The notes beneath the pieces are model-generated. The model was not told where the DNA came from. It saw nothing but the letters and a program-made list of their open reading frames with translations, and searched no databases. Shown piece after piece: positions 17,377 through 29,396 of a DNA stretch of 56,254 bases. The stretch spans positions 1 to 56,254 of the forward strand of contig JAIRUO010000011.1 of the NCBI GenBank assembly GCA_031254385.1, given 5' to 3'. Positions within the stretch are counted from its first letter, which is position 1. The number at the start of each line of letters is the position of its first letter. This stretch comes from Treponema sp. (lineage in GTDB: Bacteria > Spirochaetota > Spirochaetia > Treponematales > Breznakiellaceae). Made by a program: the position numbers and the translations under genes.

Positions 17377-18140
17377 TGCGCACCCGGCTGTACATATTTG
17401 GCAAGGGAACCAATTTTCCGGTGAAGGTTGTCTATCACAAATTCCTGGACATAAGCATTGGCAGGATTGGCTATAATTGATTCTGGAGTATCCAACTGCT
17501 GAATTGTTCCGCTATTCATTACCATTATACGATCCGAAAGCGCGAAAGCCTCTTCCTGATCATGAGTAATATAAACAATCGTAGAACTGAATTTTGTCTG
17601 TATGTTCTTTATCTCGTCCCGCAGCATGAGCCGCATTGCCGCGTCCAGCGCGGACATCGGCTCGTCAAAAAGAATAATATCAGGCTTCAAAGCCAAAGTC
17701 CGGGCAATGGCCACCCGCTGCTGCTGTCCGCCTGAAAGTTTGTACGGCTTCTTGCTGATGTGTTCGCTCAATCCTACCTGTTCAATAATATTTTCGGCAA
17801 TTGCCCGAGAGTTAGCCTTAAGCTCTTTATTGAATTTTAGCGCGTAGTCCACATTGCCCAGAACAGTCATATTTTGAAAAAGCGCGTAATTCTGAAAAAC
17901 AATGCCCATGCTGCGTTTTGACGGAGGCGCGGCAGTAATGTCGATTCCGTTTTTTATAATCCGCCCAGACGTGGGGGCAAGGAGTCCGATTAGGATTCGT
18001 AGTATTGTGGTTTTCCCACAGCCCGAAGGCCCCAGGATAGAGAGAAACTCGCCATCGTTCACGGTAAAATAAAGACTGTGCAGCACTTCCTGCCGGTTAA
18101 AGGTATGAGTTAGATCTTGAATTTCCAGTTTGACCGCCAT
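17373..18140 (-). CDS. ABC transporter ATP-binding protein (AEP/iron/polyamine type)
   Basis: 255 residues. Walker A GPSGCGKTT (about 36-44), Q-loop FQNYALFQNM, signature LSGGQQQRVAIAR, Walker B ILFDEPMSALD, and H-loop ITHDQEEAF. It lacks the long C-terminal regulatory TOBE domain of the PotA/MalK type and is close to the minimal domain. It drives import through the fused permease. It starts after an AGGAGG site, 23 nt downstream of the binding-protein gene. Confidence 0.92.
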   Translation of the reverse strand: MAVKLEIQDLTHTFNRQEVLHSLYFTVNDGEFLSILGPSGCGKTTILRILIGLLAPTSGRIIKNGIDITAAPPSKRSMGIVFQNYALFQNMTVLGNVDYALKFNKELKANSRAIAENIIEQVGLSEHISKKPYKLSGGQQQRVAIARTLALKPDIILFDEPMSALDAAMRLMLRDEIKNIQTKFSSTIVYITHDQEEAFALSDRIMVMNSGTIQQLDTPESIIANPANAYVQEFVIDNLHRKIGSLAKYVQPGAQ

Positions 18141-18163
18141 CGCCGTCCTCCTGTTTCAATACG

Positions 18164-19141
18164 TCAATATTTCCACTTTTCCAGAAGCCGTTCTTTTTCG
18201 GCAAGGTCTTCAATACCACGCATATCCGCCATCCTGACATTTTGAGGATAATTGGGAATATTATTTACCTGGGATTTGAATATCTGCTCAGGCGCAAAAA
18301 GTTCTTTGTCTTCGCGGGTTAAAATGTTTACATAGAATTCAAAGACATCACGTACCGCCTTCCTGGTATCCTTGCCTTTTATTATACCCATTCCATACAT
18401 AGAGTAAGGGGCTCCCTCGTCAAAATAGGCAAATCGCAGAGGTATACCTCTGGAATTAATGGCGGTTACTACAGTTAGGGTCAATCCAAGCCCTATACCT
18501 GCCTCTCCCTGAATAAGGGCGTTTACAGGCCCGGAGCCTGACGAAGTAAATTGCAGTACATTATCCGCAAACCTGTCAAAATATGCAAATGCCGCATCTT
18601 CTCCCCAGGCGTTTATCAGGCTCTTCAAAAAGAAGTAGCCCGTACCGGAAGATTTGGGATTAGGCATGGAAAGCACTCCTTTGTATTCAGGTCTTAATAA
18701 ATCTTGATATGATGTAGGAATGGGTAGGTTCCTCTGCGAAAGATATTGTTCATTTATCGCTATGCAGCCTACGCTTTTGACAAAGGGCAGATATTTTTTA
18801 TGTGTAGGAACCAGATCGTCCAAAAAGGCGGAGCTGTCATAAGAAGAAAGATCGGCCAGATTGTCAAGAATACCTTCAAGATACGCTGAGTCCATTTCGC
18901 CGATAATATCACAATCTGTTGCTGTTCCTTCGGCCTTTAGTTTTGCTGCCAAATTCCCCGTTGTTGTGTAATTAATAATGATCGTATACTGGGGGAATTG
19001 TTTATTAAGCCTTTCTTGAAAATACTCAATACGAAAATCCTCGGACGAAGTATATATCAATACCTCATTGGATTCTTTTTTACACGAGATCACTGTTCCC
19101 AAAAGGATAAGTACAACCGCCATACAGAAAATCTTTTTCAT
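18164..19141 (-). CDS. ABC transporter substrate-binding lipoprotein (AEP-type)
   Basis: 325 residues. The signal peptide ends at the lipobox VISC, with C20 as the lipid site. The rest is a type 2 periplasmic-binding fold of the Fe(III)/AEP/spermidine cluster (VLIYTSSEDFRIEYFQ, MPNPKSSGTGYFF, GEAGIGLGL). Iron-binding members have a YY pair near the C-terminus, and I do not see one here. This absence and the context favour an organic ligand, such as 2-aminoethylphosphonate, over iron. The preceding 59 nt hold a strong hairpin and a GGAGG ribosome site, so expression may be tuned separately from the biosynthetic genes. Confidence 0.8.
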   Translation of the reverse strand: MKKIFCMAVVLILLGTVISCKKESNEVLIYTSSEDFRIEYFQERLNKQFPQYTIIINYTTTGNLAAKLKAEGTATDCDIIGEMDSAYLEGILDNLADLSSYDSSAFLDDLVPTHKKYLPFVKSVGCIAINEQYLSQRNLPIPTSYQDLLRPEYKGVLSMPNPKSSGTGYFFLKSLINAWGEDAAFAYFDRFADNVLQFTSSGSGPVNALIQGEAGIGLGLTLTVVTAINSRGIPLRFAYFDEGAPYSMYGMGIIKGKDTRKAVRDVFEFYVNILTREDKELFAPEQIFKSQVNNIPNYPQNVRMADMRGIEDLAEKERLLEKWKY

Positions 19142-19164
19142 CCTCTTCCTCCATTAAATATTAT

Positions 19165-19182
19165 CAGCCGACTAATCGGCTG
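19165..19182. promoter_or_regulatory. 7-bp-arm hairpin in the operon between dehydrogenase and binding protein genes
   Basis: CAGCCGA (19165-19171), a four-base loop, and TCGGCTG (19176-19182) are a perfect inverted repeat in the only sizeable gap (59 nt) of the downstream half of the operon. There is no U-run directly after it, so a terminator is doubtful. It could be a stem that protects or processes the mRNA, or an operator. Confidence 0.55.
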
Positions 19183-19200
19183 TAGTTGCCAGCTAATCAT

Positions 19201-20376
19201 TCATTTTGCTCTCTTTATGATATTTTCGATTATGAATTCCGCCACTGTATCAATTTCGGTAAACGCCACACGCTTTGGTAAATCAACTGAAAAAGCCTTT
19301 TTAACTTTTTCCAGAAGAATATCAGTATAAATTAATGTCCCGTTTTCAATCGATTCAATTCCGTCAAGGGCAAGGGATTTTTTATTAACAGTCAGCATAT
19401 CCGCTAGAGTAAAGACGCTTTCGTCTATAACAGCCTTGGGCGGGTTTTCTTTACCATCTAATCTTACCGGATAACCGCCCGGTAAACCCAATGCTCCAGG
19501 TGAATGGAATATTTTGGAGCTATTTTCCCTCAGTGCATCAATGATGGAAAACACAATATCAAAGTTGCTTGAGGCATTCATCATGTTTCGTTTTGCGTCA
19601 ACAGGCATTGAAATTTTACACAAACGATACAATTCGGTCTCGTTAAGTACAAGCGGTTTTCCTTTATAATTTAAGGCAAGCAGCGGGTTTTGCCCTTCGG
19701 TTTGTCCTTCCTTGCTAATAACTACATCATGAAAATGTGCCGTTGCAAGCATAACCTCAATATTCCAATAGTCTTTGATTCCGCTCATTTGCGCTGCAGC
19801 AAATTTTATACGAGGAATTAGGTGGTTTAGGTTACCGCTTCCAAAATCGGGATACGGATGTTCAGCGCTTCTAAGCCAGGGAATCACCGCATCAGAATAA
19901 GACGCATTGATTACAACGGCGTTTGTATCGGCCATATCACAGGCCGACATAATATTGCGGATTAAATTAATCGCCAGAGGCGACCAGATGCCGTAAGCTC
20001 TAAAGTTGTGCCATGATATGCTACCATATTTTAGACCAGGGTAAACACGGCTTGTATTAACGATAAAATCTGGAGTATATTTTTTTATACATTCACAAAT
20101 ATCGGATATGTTGTTAAAATCGCAACCCGATTCAATGGATACGGCACTTTTATTTTGATTGCGGATGAGCGCTGAAACTCTTACAATATTTACATCTGGT
20201 TCCATTTTCTCAGCGTTTCTGCCTACTGCAACTACATGTACAGAAGGATCGTTCTTGCTGATGATATAATCAAGCAAATATTGCCCAACGCTTCCAAGGC
20301 CCATTATCATAATGGTTATGTCGCCTTGTTCGATTTTTTCCTTTAATAGCTTTAAGCGCTCGTCAAGATTGTTCAT
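19201..20376 (-). CDS. NAD(P)-dependent dehydrogenase-like protein, unknown substrate
   Basis: 391 residues. An N-terminal Rossmann motif (IMIMGLGSVGQYLLDYI, about 22-38) binds a dinucleotide. A central region (NTSRVYPGLKYGSISWHNFR, INASYSDAVIPW) and the C-terminal half (SPGALGLPGGYPVRLDG) match no family I can name, and may be a saccharopine-dehydrogenase-like arrangement. It starts one nt after the nucleotidyltransferase gene, within the phosphonate operon, so it may reduce or oxidise a phosphonate intermediate or a sugar partner. No function is assigned. Confidence 0.65.
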   Translation of the reverse strand: MNNLDERLKLLKEKIEQGDITIMIMGLGSVGQYLLDYIISKNDPSVHVVAVGRNAEKMEPDVNIVRVSALIRNQNKSAVSIESGCDFNNISDICECIKKYTPDFIVNTSRVYPGLKYGSISWHNFRAYGIWSPLAINLIRNIMSACDMADTNAVVINASYSDAVIPWLRSAEHPYPDFGSGNLNHLIPRIKFAAAQMSGIKDYWNIEVMLATAHFHDVVISKEGQTEGQNPLLALNYKGKPLVLNETELYRLCKISMPVDAKRNMMNASSNFDIVFSIIDALRENSSKIFHSPGALGLPGGYPVRLDGKENPPKAVIDESVFTLADMLTVNKKSLALDGIESIENGTLIYTDILLEKVKKAFSVDLPKRVAFTEIDTVAEFIIENIIKRAK

Positions 20377-20377
20377 T

Positions 20378-21139
20378 TTAAGCTCCCTTACGTTTTATGT
20401 GTTTAAGCATTATATCATAATCCCTTACGGTATTACAGTTAATCCAGGTATTCATGATAATAGAAGTAAATTCATCGCCTGCTATTTCAGAAAAATAGCA
20501 GTTTATTATATCCAAATTCGTTGCTTTTTTATGAAGCTCTATTACTTTCTCATTTGCTTTATATAGCCGGAATGGATCGGTAAATTTCCAAATTTGAGCA
20601 GAATTATATACAGATAGAAATGGTTCCTTTATGAAAAGTTCTTTGTGTTCCTGATCGTAAAGGTACTTTATGTGTCCTGAAATATCCTGATAAACAACTA
20701 CAGCTTTTCCAGATTCAATGGGCACCTTATTGATGGTAAAAACATCGCCCCTATTTACAAGAACTTTTTTAAAATCTTTTTTTGTAAAAAACAAATCGCC
20801 TTCGACAAAAATAATTTCATCAGCGTTCATTTTTTGGGCTGCATTTATGCCAAGATAAAGGCTGTATCCCGTAGCATAATCTTCAAAGTGAGGGTTATAG
20901 ATAGTTTCTATTTTTTTTGCATATTCAGATAAATAAGTTTCTATATAACTGGTAAGCTGTTTATATTCAAACCCCCCGACTACAATTATACGATCACATC
21001 CTGAAGATTTTGAAAATATTTGGTATAATAAGGAATATTGCGGTTTCTCTTTATAAAAGATGCATTTTAAATTCGGCTCTTCCAAATCCCTATTAAACCG
21101 TCTTGCGCTACCTGCTACCGTTATTATCAGAATTTTCAC
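20378..21139 (-). CDS. GT-A-fold nucleotidyltransferase-like protein
   Basis: 253 residues. The N-terminus IITVAGSARRFNRD resembles the GxGxR loop of nucleotidyltransferases, and the C-terminal INCNTVRDYD matches the conserved end of LicC/MobA-type enzymes. EGDLFF is the likely metal-binding acidic motif. It overlaps the SDR gene by four bases (ATGA). The LNTPK-type lysine is replaced by the NLKCIF segment. With the second nucleotidyltransferase at 14867-15763, the operon can activate two compounds, or a sugar and a phosphonate. The substrate is unknown. Confidence 0.7.
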   Translation of the reverse strand: MKILIITVAGSARRFNRDLEEPNLKCIFYKEKPQYSLLYQIFSKSSGCDRIIVVGGFEYKQLTSYIETYLSEYAKKIETIYNPHFEDYATGYSLYLGINAAQKMNADEIIFVEGDLFFTKKDFKKVLVNRGDVFTINKVPIESGKAVVVYQDISGHIKYLYDQEHKELFIKEPFLSVYNSAQIWKFTDPFRLYKANEKVIELHKKATNLDIINCYFSEIAGDEFTSIIMNTWINCNTVRDYDIMLKHIKRKGA

Positions 21140-22143
21140 TTATTTGCTCCACTTCTGATAAAATCAAGACACAGGTCCAGACCTTCGGATAAAGAAACCG
21201 CAGGTTTCCATCCGGTAGCAGTCCTTAGTTTTTCGGTATTTAATAAGCGCCTTTCTGGGTCAGCGGAACGCCAGCCGTTAAAAATAATATCAGGCTGCTT
21301 TTGATTCAGTTTTTGAGCAATCATTTCTGCCAATTCTATTATTGTTACTTCTTCATCGGTAGCAACATTGTAGACAGAACCGTCAAGAGTTTTTTCAGTA
21401 TCGGACAAAGCCAAGACAGCAGCACAGCTATCGTAATTGTGTAAAAATGTTCTTCTGTTTATACGGGAATTTTCTAACAGTTCGAGCTTTCCTGAATTAT
21501 AGAGACTGTTAATGATATGCGGGATAATGTGCTTGGAGAACCTTTCATTTTTACTGTATACATTGGCAAACCGGATCGAACATCCTTTAATAAGTCCCCT
21601 ATCTACCGAGTCTTTCATAAAGAACTCAGTTAGCAGTTTACCAGCAGCATAACTCGTCCTCTGGCTATGTTCAGCCGTAGCAAGCATGACATAATCGGAT
21701 TCGCTCACCCCCCCCTGACTTGAAAAAGACTGCATTGAGTAAATTTCAGATGTTGAACAATTAATAAATTGACTTGCGCCCGTATTTATTGCCTGTTTCA
21801 TGAAGTTTATCATTCCTGTCACATTTGTTTCAAAAGTAGATTCTACATGGTAAAAATACTCAGTATGAACAACGGCAGCACAGTTTATATAAATAATACT
21901 ATCAAATTTATTTTTAACGTCTTTCACATATTGCGATATATTTTTCATATGTTGTGCGTTATTTAAATCATATTCATAGAATTTGAAATTGGCATTTCCG
22001 CTAATGTCACTAACTGTGTCAATTGATGAGGCAAAAAAATTGTCAAAACCTATCACGGTCTGGCCTCTATTGGTAATCTGCCTTGCCAGCTCGTTTCCTG
22101 TCATACCTGTAACGCCGCTTATTACATATAGATTATTTTTCAT
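21136..22143 (-). CDS. Extended SDR family NAD-dependent epimerase/dehydratase
   Basis: 335 residues. The cofactor motif GVTGMTGNELAR (about 9-20) and the YAAGK catalytic pair (near 175) with an upstream serine (CSTSEIY) define the extended SDR fold. NVYSKNERFSKHIIPHIIN and VATDEEVTI follow the UDP-glucose epimerase/dTDP-glucose dehydratase-type pattern. It probably acts on a nucleotide-linked sugar or sugar-like phosphonate. It lies two nt after the phosphoesterase gene and overlaps the nucleotidyltransferase gene by four bases. Confidence 0.8.
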   Translation of the reverse strand: MKNNLYVISGVTGMTGNELARQITNRGQTVIGFDNFFASSIDTVSDISGNANFKFYEYDLNNAQHMKNISQYVKDVKNKFDSIIYINCAAVVHTEYFYHVESTFETNVTGMINFMKQAINTGASQFINCSTSEIYSMQSFSSQGGVSESDYVMLATAEHSQRTSYAAGKLLTEFFMKDSVDRGLIKGCSIRFANVYSKNERFSKHIIPHIINSLYNSGKLELLENSRINRRTFLHNYDSCAAVLALSDTEKTLDGSVYNVATDEEVTIIELAEMIAQKLNQKQPDIIFNGWRSADPERRLLNTEKLRTATGWKPAVSLSEGLDLCLDFIRSGANK

Positions 22144-22145
22144 AT

Positions 22146-22871
22146 TTAAACCCCTTCTGCAAGCCTATTCATATAAAAGCTATCAACATCGGCCCCATAC
22201 AGAGCTTGTTCGGTTTTTATGTCATACCCTATATTATTCAGATGAATCTGTCCGGTTTCAGTATTTAGGACAGCATAGCAGGCTCTTGGGTTATGGTTTC
22301 TGGGCTGTCCTACAGAACCAGGATTAATGAAGGCTGTTTTTTTTCTTCCGCGTGTAATATTGTTATCTGTTTTATAATATTTTTCAAAATAATGGGGTAA
22401 ATGTGAATGACCTGAAAGGACATAATCATATTTTTTGTAGGCTTCACCGGCATTTTCAGGAAATATGCTTTTCCAAAATGAATCTTCAAGGGTTCCATGT
22501 ATGAATAAATATTGTTTTCCGTTATATATTTTTTCAGTAAAACCTTGAATATTCATTTCTTTATTTATGTACTCTCTTGTTTCATTATTTAAGGTTCGGG
22601 AAGTAAACAGGGAAAATTCTCTGCCTCGATCGCTTGAGAATCTGTCCAGATCACCATCAAAAATTGCTTTTTCATGGTTTCCCCATATATTCACTTCTAT
22701 TGGAAAGGGCGGATTTTTTAATAATTCAATTGTTTCATTCGGGCGCATCCCATAATCTATGTGATCCCCAAGCAATATCAAATTATCAATTCTGTAGTTT
22801 TTTGCATCATCAAATACGGCAGTTAATGCTGATACGTTTGCATGGATATCTGATAATATAAGTAATACCAT
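22146..22871 (-). CDS. Calcineurin-like metallophosphoesterase (YfcE-like)
   Basis: 241 residues. Metal motifs in order: DIH (8-10), GDHID, GNHE, HGT and GHSHLPH, characteristic of the two-metal phosphodiesterase or phosphatase fold. FINPGSVGQPRNHNP closes the domain. It has no signal peptide, so it acts in the cytoplasm. It sits between PEP mutase and the SDR gene and could remove a phosphate from a pathway intermediate or recycle a nucleotide by-product. The role in the phosphonate route is inferred only from position. Confidence 0.85.
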   Translation of the reverse strand: MVLLILSDIHANVSALTAVFDDAKNYRIDNLILLGDHIDYGMRPNETIELLKNPPFPIEVNIWGNHEKAIFDGDLDRFSSDRGREFSLFTSRTLNNETREYINKEMNIQGFTEKIYNGKQYLFIHGTLEDSFWKSIFPENAGEAYKKYDYVLSGHSHLPHYFEKYYKTDNNITRGRKKTAFINPGSVGQPRNHNPRACYAVLNTETGQIHLNNIGYDIKTEQALYGADVDSFYMNRLAEGV

Positions 22872-22889
22872 AAAACCCTTTGAAATCCG

Positions 22890-26484
<3,595 letters not shown>

Positions 26485-26527
26485 AATTGGAGGACCTGTT
26501 TATTTGGATTAATGAAAGAGAAACGGG

Positions 26528-26564
26528 TGTTCATTTTAATCATTATATCATTTAAAAATGAACA
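26528..26564. promoter_or_regulatory. Operator-like palindrome over the phosphonate operon -10 box
   Basis: Perfect 10-bp arms TGTTCATTTT (26528-26537) and AAAATGAACA (26555-26564) flank a 17-base centre that includes the -10 hexamer of the phosphonate promoter. A dimeric repressor bound there would block RNA polymerase. The winged-helix domain of the nucleotidyltransferase in the same operon is one candidate regulator. The binding protein is unknown. Confidence 0.75.
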
Positions 26565-26571
26565 TCGTCAA
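26542..26571 (-). promoter_or_regulatory. Promoter of the phosphonate operon
   Basis: Minus strand: TTGACG (-35, 26566-26571), an 18-nt spacer, and a perfect TATAAT (-10, 26542-26547). Predicted transcription begins about 50 nt before the aepY start codon. It is the best-matching promoter in the window. Confidence 0.8.
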
Positions 26572-26586
26572 GAGAAGAAATATATT

Positions 26587-26615
26587 GTCTTAAAAAAAGC
26601 TAATAGAGGCTTAGT
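26587..26615 (-). terminator. Possible weak intrinsic terminator after the second Wzi-like gene
   Basis: Minus strand: a short stem (CTAA...TTAG, or AAGC...GCTT with an 8-base loop) is followed by seven T residues. It lies 10-40 nt beyond the stop of the Wzi-like gene and upstream of the phosphonate promoter, so it could separate the two transcripts. The stem is short, so the call is weak. Confidence 0.35.
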
Positions 26616-26625
26616 TTAGATATAC

Positions 26626-28248
26626 TTACCAGCTCCATTGGGCGCCTATACTCCAGAAATGGTCAAACCCGTTAACGCCACTTTGAGGTGCTTGCTTGGG
26701 CCCCCAGCGGTTCTTGTTGTACTGGATGCCGTAATCAGCAAACAGCTTGAAAACACCAAAAGAAGTGGGAAGGGTCCAGCTTATCCCCAAAGTCCCTCCA
26801 ATCCGCATACCAATCAAACCCTGGGTAAGATACCAGCCATAAGTCAGAATATTTTTCCCATCGCCTACGGTAGCAGGTTCTTCTGTGCCGTGGTCAAAAA
26901 TAGACCCATTGTTGTACCCCTGGTCTATAAGACGGGGGTCAGTTGATGCATTGGCATGGCGGACCAGGTAGGCAGAAAAATTAAGACCAATGCTAGGATG
27001 GAGATTCCAGGAGGTTCTGAGTGAGATCCTGTCTGAATTCGGGTCCAGATCTGGCCCTATGTTTTTTCCCAGATGGGTATAATTATAATAGTTTGGACTC
27101 TCTGAAGAATACATCATATCACGATCAGGCAAGGGCCAGTGGGTATAAGTGTAAGGAAAAACTGCGGTGTAATCAAAATCCAGTTTGGAGAGTATGCTTT
27201 CTTTTGGCGCCCAGGAGATGCCTAATTCAGCGGCGATTTTTACTTTAGAGTCTCCCGATGATAGCCCGTTAAAGCTCAAGTCATCAACATAGACCTGGCC
27301 TTTTACAAGGAATGTATCAAAAGGACGCCACCTGAAATAAAGCCCAAGGAACGCGTTGTCATCGAAGTGAAAAATAGATTGAGAGGCAAAAAGATAGCTA
27401 AAAGGCGCAAGGTAGAGAATCTCGAAGCGTCCGCCGTAAGTCAAGGTCTGGGTTAATCCCAGTTCCAGATTTTCCAGTGGGCGGATGCTATATGTTTGCA
27501 CTACATTAAATTTGTTGGGAAAAAATGTATTGCCCCCTAAATCATCTGTAGCGGTGATGATCTGCAAAAGTATTTCAAAAGACCACTTAGGCTGCCAGAA
27601 AACAAAAGCAAAATGCCCAGCCCTGGGTGCCTGGGGTCCCAAGACAATGCCGTTGTCATAAAAAGGACCGTATGAGGTTCGGGAAAGCCCTGCCTGAAAA
27701 TACAGATCGCTCTTCCCTATAGCCGCCAGAGATGTCCATTGCTGCCGTATTCTTATGGGTCCAATATCAGCCGTATCTTCGATTAAATCCACATAGGGGG
27801 AATACGTTCCGGGAACATTGAAACGTCCGCCGTTTGTATCGGTTACCCCATACATTGCCAGATTGTAGCTGATGCTCAATAGATTGTTGATGCGTCCCAG
27901 GCCCTCAACGAAAGGGGCGCCAATTAAGCTGAAATCACTGCCATTACCCTGTGCAAAGCCTAAGACTCCCAGATGAAAGAACCTGGAGCCAGGTGCCAGA
28001 ATAGCTTGGTATTCTGAAGCTTTTTTTTGCGCAGCCGCATCTCCGTTATCGATCACCTCTTTTAGGATCTTATCAATTAACGGTATAGGATAAGGTCGAA
28101 CTATGGGAAGAAATTCCCTCACATAACCTTGGACATGCCAGCGCTCTATATCCTGATATATTTCGCTATTTGGGTCATGAACAGTTTGGGCGCCAAGTAC
28201 AGCGGCAGAGACTAAAAGCAGAGATAGAATAACGATCTTAATCTTCAT
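26626..28248 (-). CDS. Wzi-like outer membrane capsule-assembly barrel
   Basis: 540 residues. The signal peptide ends near VLGAQ, an alpha-helical N-terminal region of about 80 residues follows (DIERWHVQGYVREFLP), and then come many beta-strands ending in an aromatic residue (SIGAQWSW). SRTSYGPFYDNGIVLGPQ, GGRFEILYLAPFSYLFASQ and YVDDLSFNG match the Wzi capsule assembly pattern. It is the last gene before the phosphonate operon and has its own promoter. It is only distantly similar to the Wzi-like protein at 13190-14854, so the window encodes two glycan-anchoring barrels. Confidence 0.78.
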   Translation of the reverse strand: MKIKIVILSLLLVSAAVLGAQTVHDPNSEIYQDIERWHVQGYVREFLPIVRPYPIPLIDKILKEVIDNGDAAAQKKASEYQAILAPGSRFFHLGVLGFAQGNGSDFSLIGAPFVEGLGRINNLLSISYNLAMYGVTDTNGGRFNVPGTYSPYVDLIEDTADIGPIRIRQQWTSLAAIGKSDLYFQAGLSRTSYGPFYDNGIVLGPQAPRAGHFAFVFWQPKWSFEILLQIITATDDLGGNTFFPNKFNVVQTYSIRPLENLELGLTQTLTYGGRFEILYLAPFSYLFASQSIFHFDDNAFLGLYFRWRPFDTFLVKGQVYVDDLSFNGLSSGDSKVKIAAELGISWAPKESILSKLDFDYTAVFPYTYTHWPLPDRDMMYSSESPNYYNYTHLGKNIGPDLDPNSDRISLRTSWNLHPSIGLNFSAYLVRHANASTDPRLIDQGYNNGSIFDHGTEEPATVGDGKNILTYGWYLTQGLIGMRIGGTLGISWTLPTSFGVFKLFADYGIQYNKNRWGPKQAPQSGVNGFDHFWSIGAQWSW

Positions 28249-28254
28249 GATTAA

Positions 28255-28283
28255 ATCTTACAATAATCTTTAGTTTCTGTAAA
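28255..28283 (-). promoter_or_regulatory. Promoter of the second Wzi-like gene, probably leaderless
   Basis: Minus strand: TTTACA (-35, 28278-28283), a 17-nt spacer, TAAGAT (-10, 28255-28260, four of six), then six nt to ATG (28246-28248). There is no Shine-Dalgarno sequence. Confidence 0.5.
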
Positions 28284-28292
28284 GAGTACAAA

Positions 28293-29396
28293 TTAAACCC
28301 GTATACGTTCTGCGATCACTTTACGGATTCTCTCCTTGAACGCTGCTGGTGAAAACTGCTGTACATGTTCAGTAAAGATAGTACGGTTATTGAACACGCC
28401 TTCTTTTTCAGCAGCCTCAAAACGGTCTATCGCTTCTATTAGGGATTCTGGTGTCTTTTCATCAAAGAAAAGGCCGGTTACGTTTTCTTTTACCGTCTCC
28501 ACAGTGCCTCCCTCTCTAAAGGCAATCACTGGGCAGCCAGCGGCCTGGGCTTCTACAGGTATTATGCCAAAGTCCTCTATCCCTGGAAAAATCAGCGCCC
28601 TTGCCCTGCCGTATAAGTCCCGTATTTCTTCATCAGAGACACGGCCCTTAAAAGTGATAAGGCCGTTTTTTTTATATTTCCGGACTTTATTCTTTTTTAC
28701 GCCGGAGCCAGCAACCACAAGCTTTCGCCTGGAGGCGATACAGGCTTCAATAGCCAGATCCGCCCGTTTATACCCTGTAAGCTGTCCAAAGAAAAGGTAG
28801 TAGTCTTTTGGGTTCCGTTCGACAGCAAGGAAATTTTCTATATTTACCGGAGGAAAAACTACCGCCGCTTTACGGTTATAATAGCGCATGATTCGTTTGG
28901 CCACATAAGCGGAATTCGCGATGAAGAAATCTACCAGATTCGATGAAAGCGCATCCCATAACCTTAGACCAGGGACAAGGCGCTTCATAAAAAATTTAAC
29001 CAGCGGATTGGTTCCTCTGAAATATTCGTGATACATATCCCAGATATAGCGCATAGGGCTGTGGCAGTAACAGATGTGGTAAGCGTTTGGATTTGCGACT
29101 ATGCCTTTTGCAGGCCCTGCTTCGCTTGAAATAACAAGATCGTAAGATTGCAGATTAAAATCTATCAACGCATTGGGCATCAGCGGCATATAAAGCTGAT
29201 AGAGTTTTTTTACAAACGGAAGGCGGTTTATCCGGGAAGTAAAAACGTGGTGGCTATTAATAAGAGCAGATACCGCTTTTGGATTATAGACATGGGTGTA
29301 AATGTCTGCATCGGGAAACATTTCCAGCAGGGCTTCTATTACCTTTTCTCCTCCCCGCATATTAACAAGCCAATAATGGACAATGGCGGTTTTCAT
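28293..29396 (-). CDS. GT4 family glycosyltransferase
   Basis: 367 residues, GT-B fold. The N-terminal half opens with AIVHYWLVNMRGGEKV. The C-terminal half has YYLFFGQLTGYKRADLAIEA and the nucleotide-sugar-binding GIEDFGIIPVEAQAAGCPVI, typical of mannosyltransferases of the WbaZ type. The donor may be GDP-mannose, which manC in the same locus can supply (inference). The first four bases overlap the end of the YidC-fusion gene (ATGA), so the two are coupled. It is the last gene of the long glycan transcript. Confidence 0.9.
   Translation of the reverse strand: MKTAIVHYWLVNMRGGEKVIEALLEMFPDADIYTHVYNPKAVSALINSHHVFTSRINRLPFVKKLYQLYMPLMPNALIDFNLQSYDLVISSEAGPAKGIVANPNAYHICYCHSPMRYIWDMYHEYFRGTNPLVKFFMKRLVPGLRLWDALSSNLVDFFIANSAYVAKRIMRYYNRKAAVVFPPVNIENFLAVERNPKDYYLFFGQLTGYKRADLAIEACIASRRKLVVAGSGVKKNKVRKYKKNGLITFKGRVSDEEIRDLYGRARALIFPGIEDFGIIPVEAQAAGCPVIAFREGGTVETVKENVTGLFFDEKTPESLIEAIDRFEAAEKEGVFNNRTIFTEHVQQFSPAAFKERIRKVIAERIRV

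Noticed and set aside
18164..19141. Iron-binding FbpA-type substrate-binding protein
   Set aside because: I do not see the C-terminal YY iron ligands, and the neighbours are phosphonate genes. Kept as a second possibility only.
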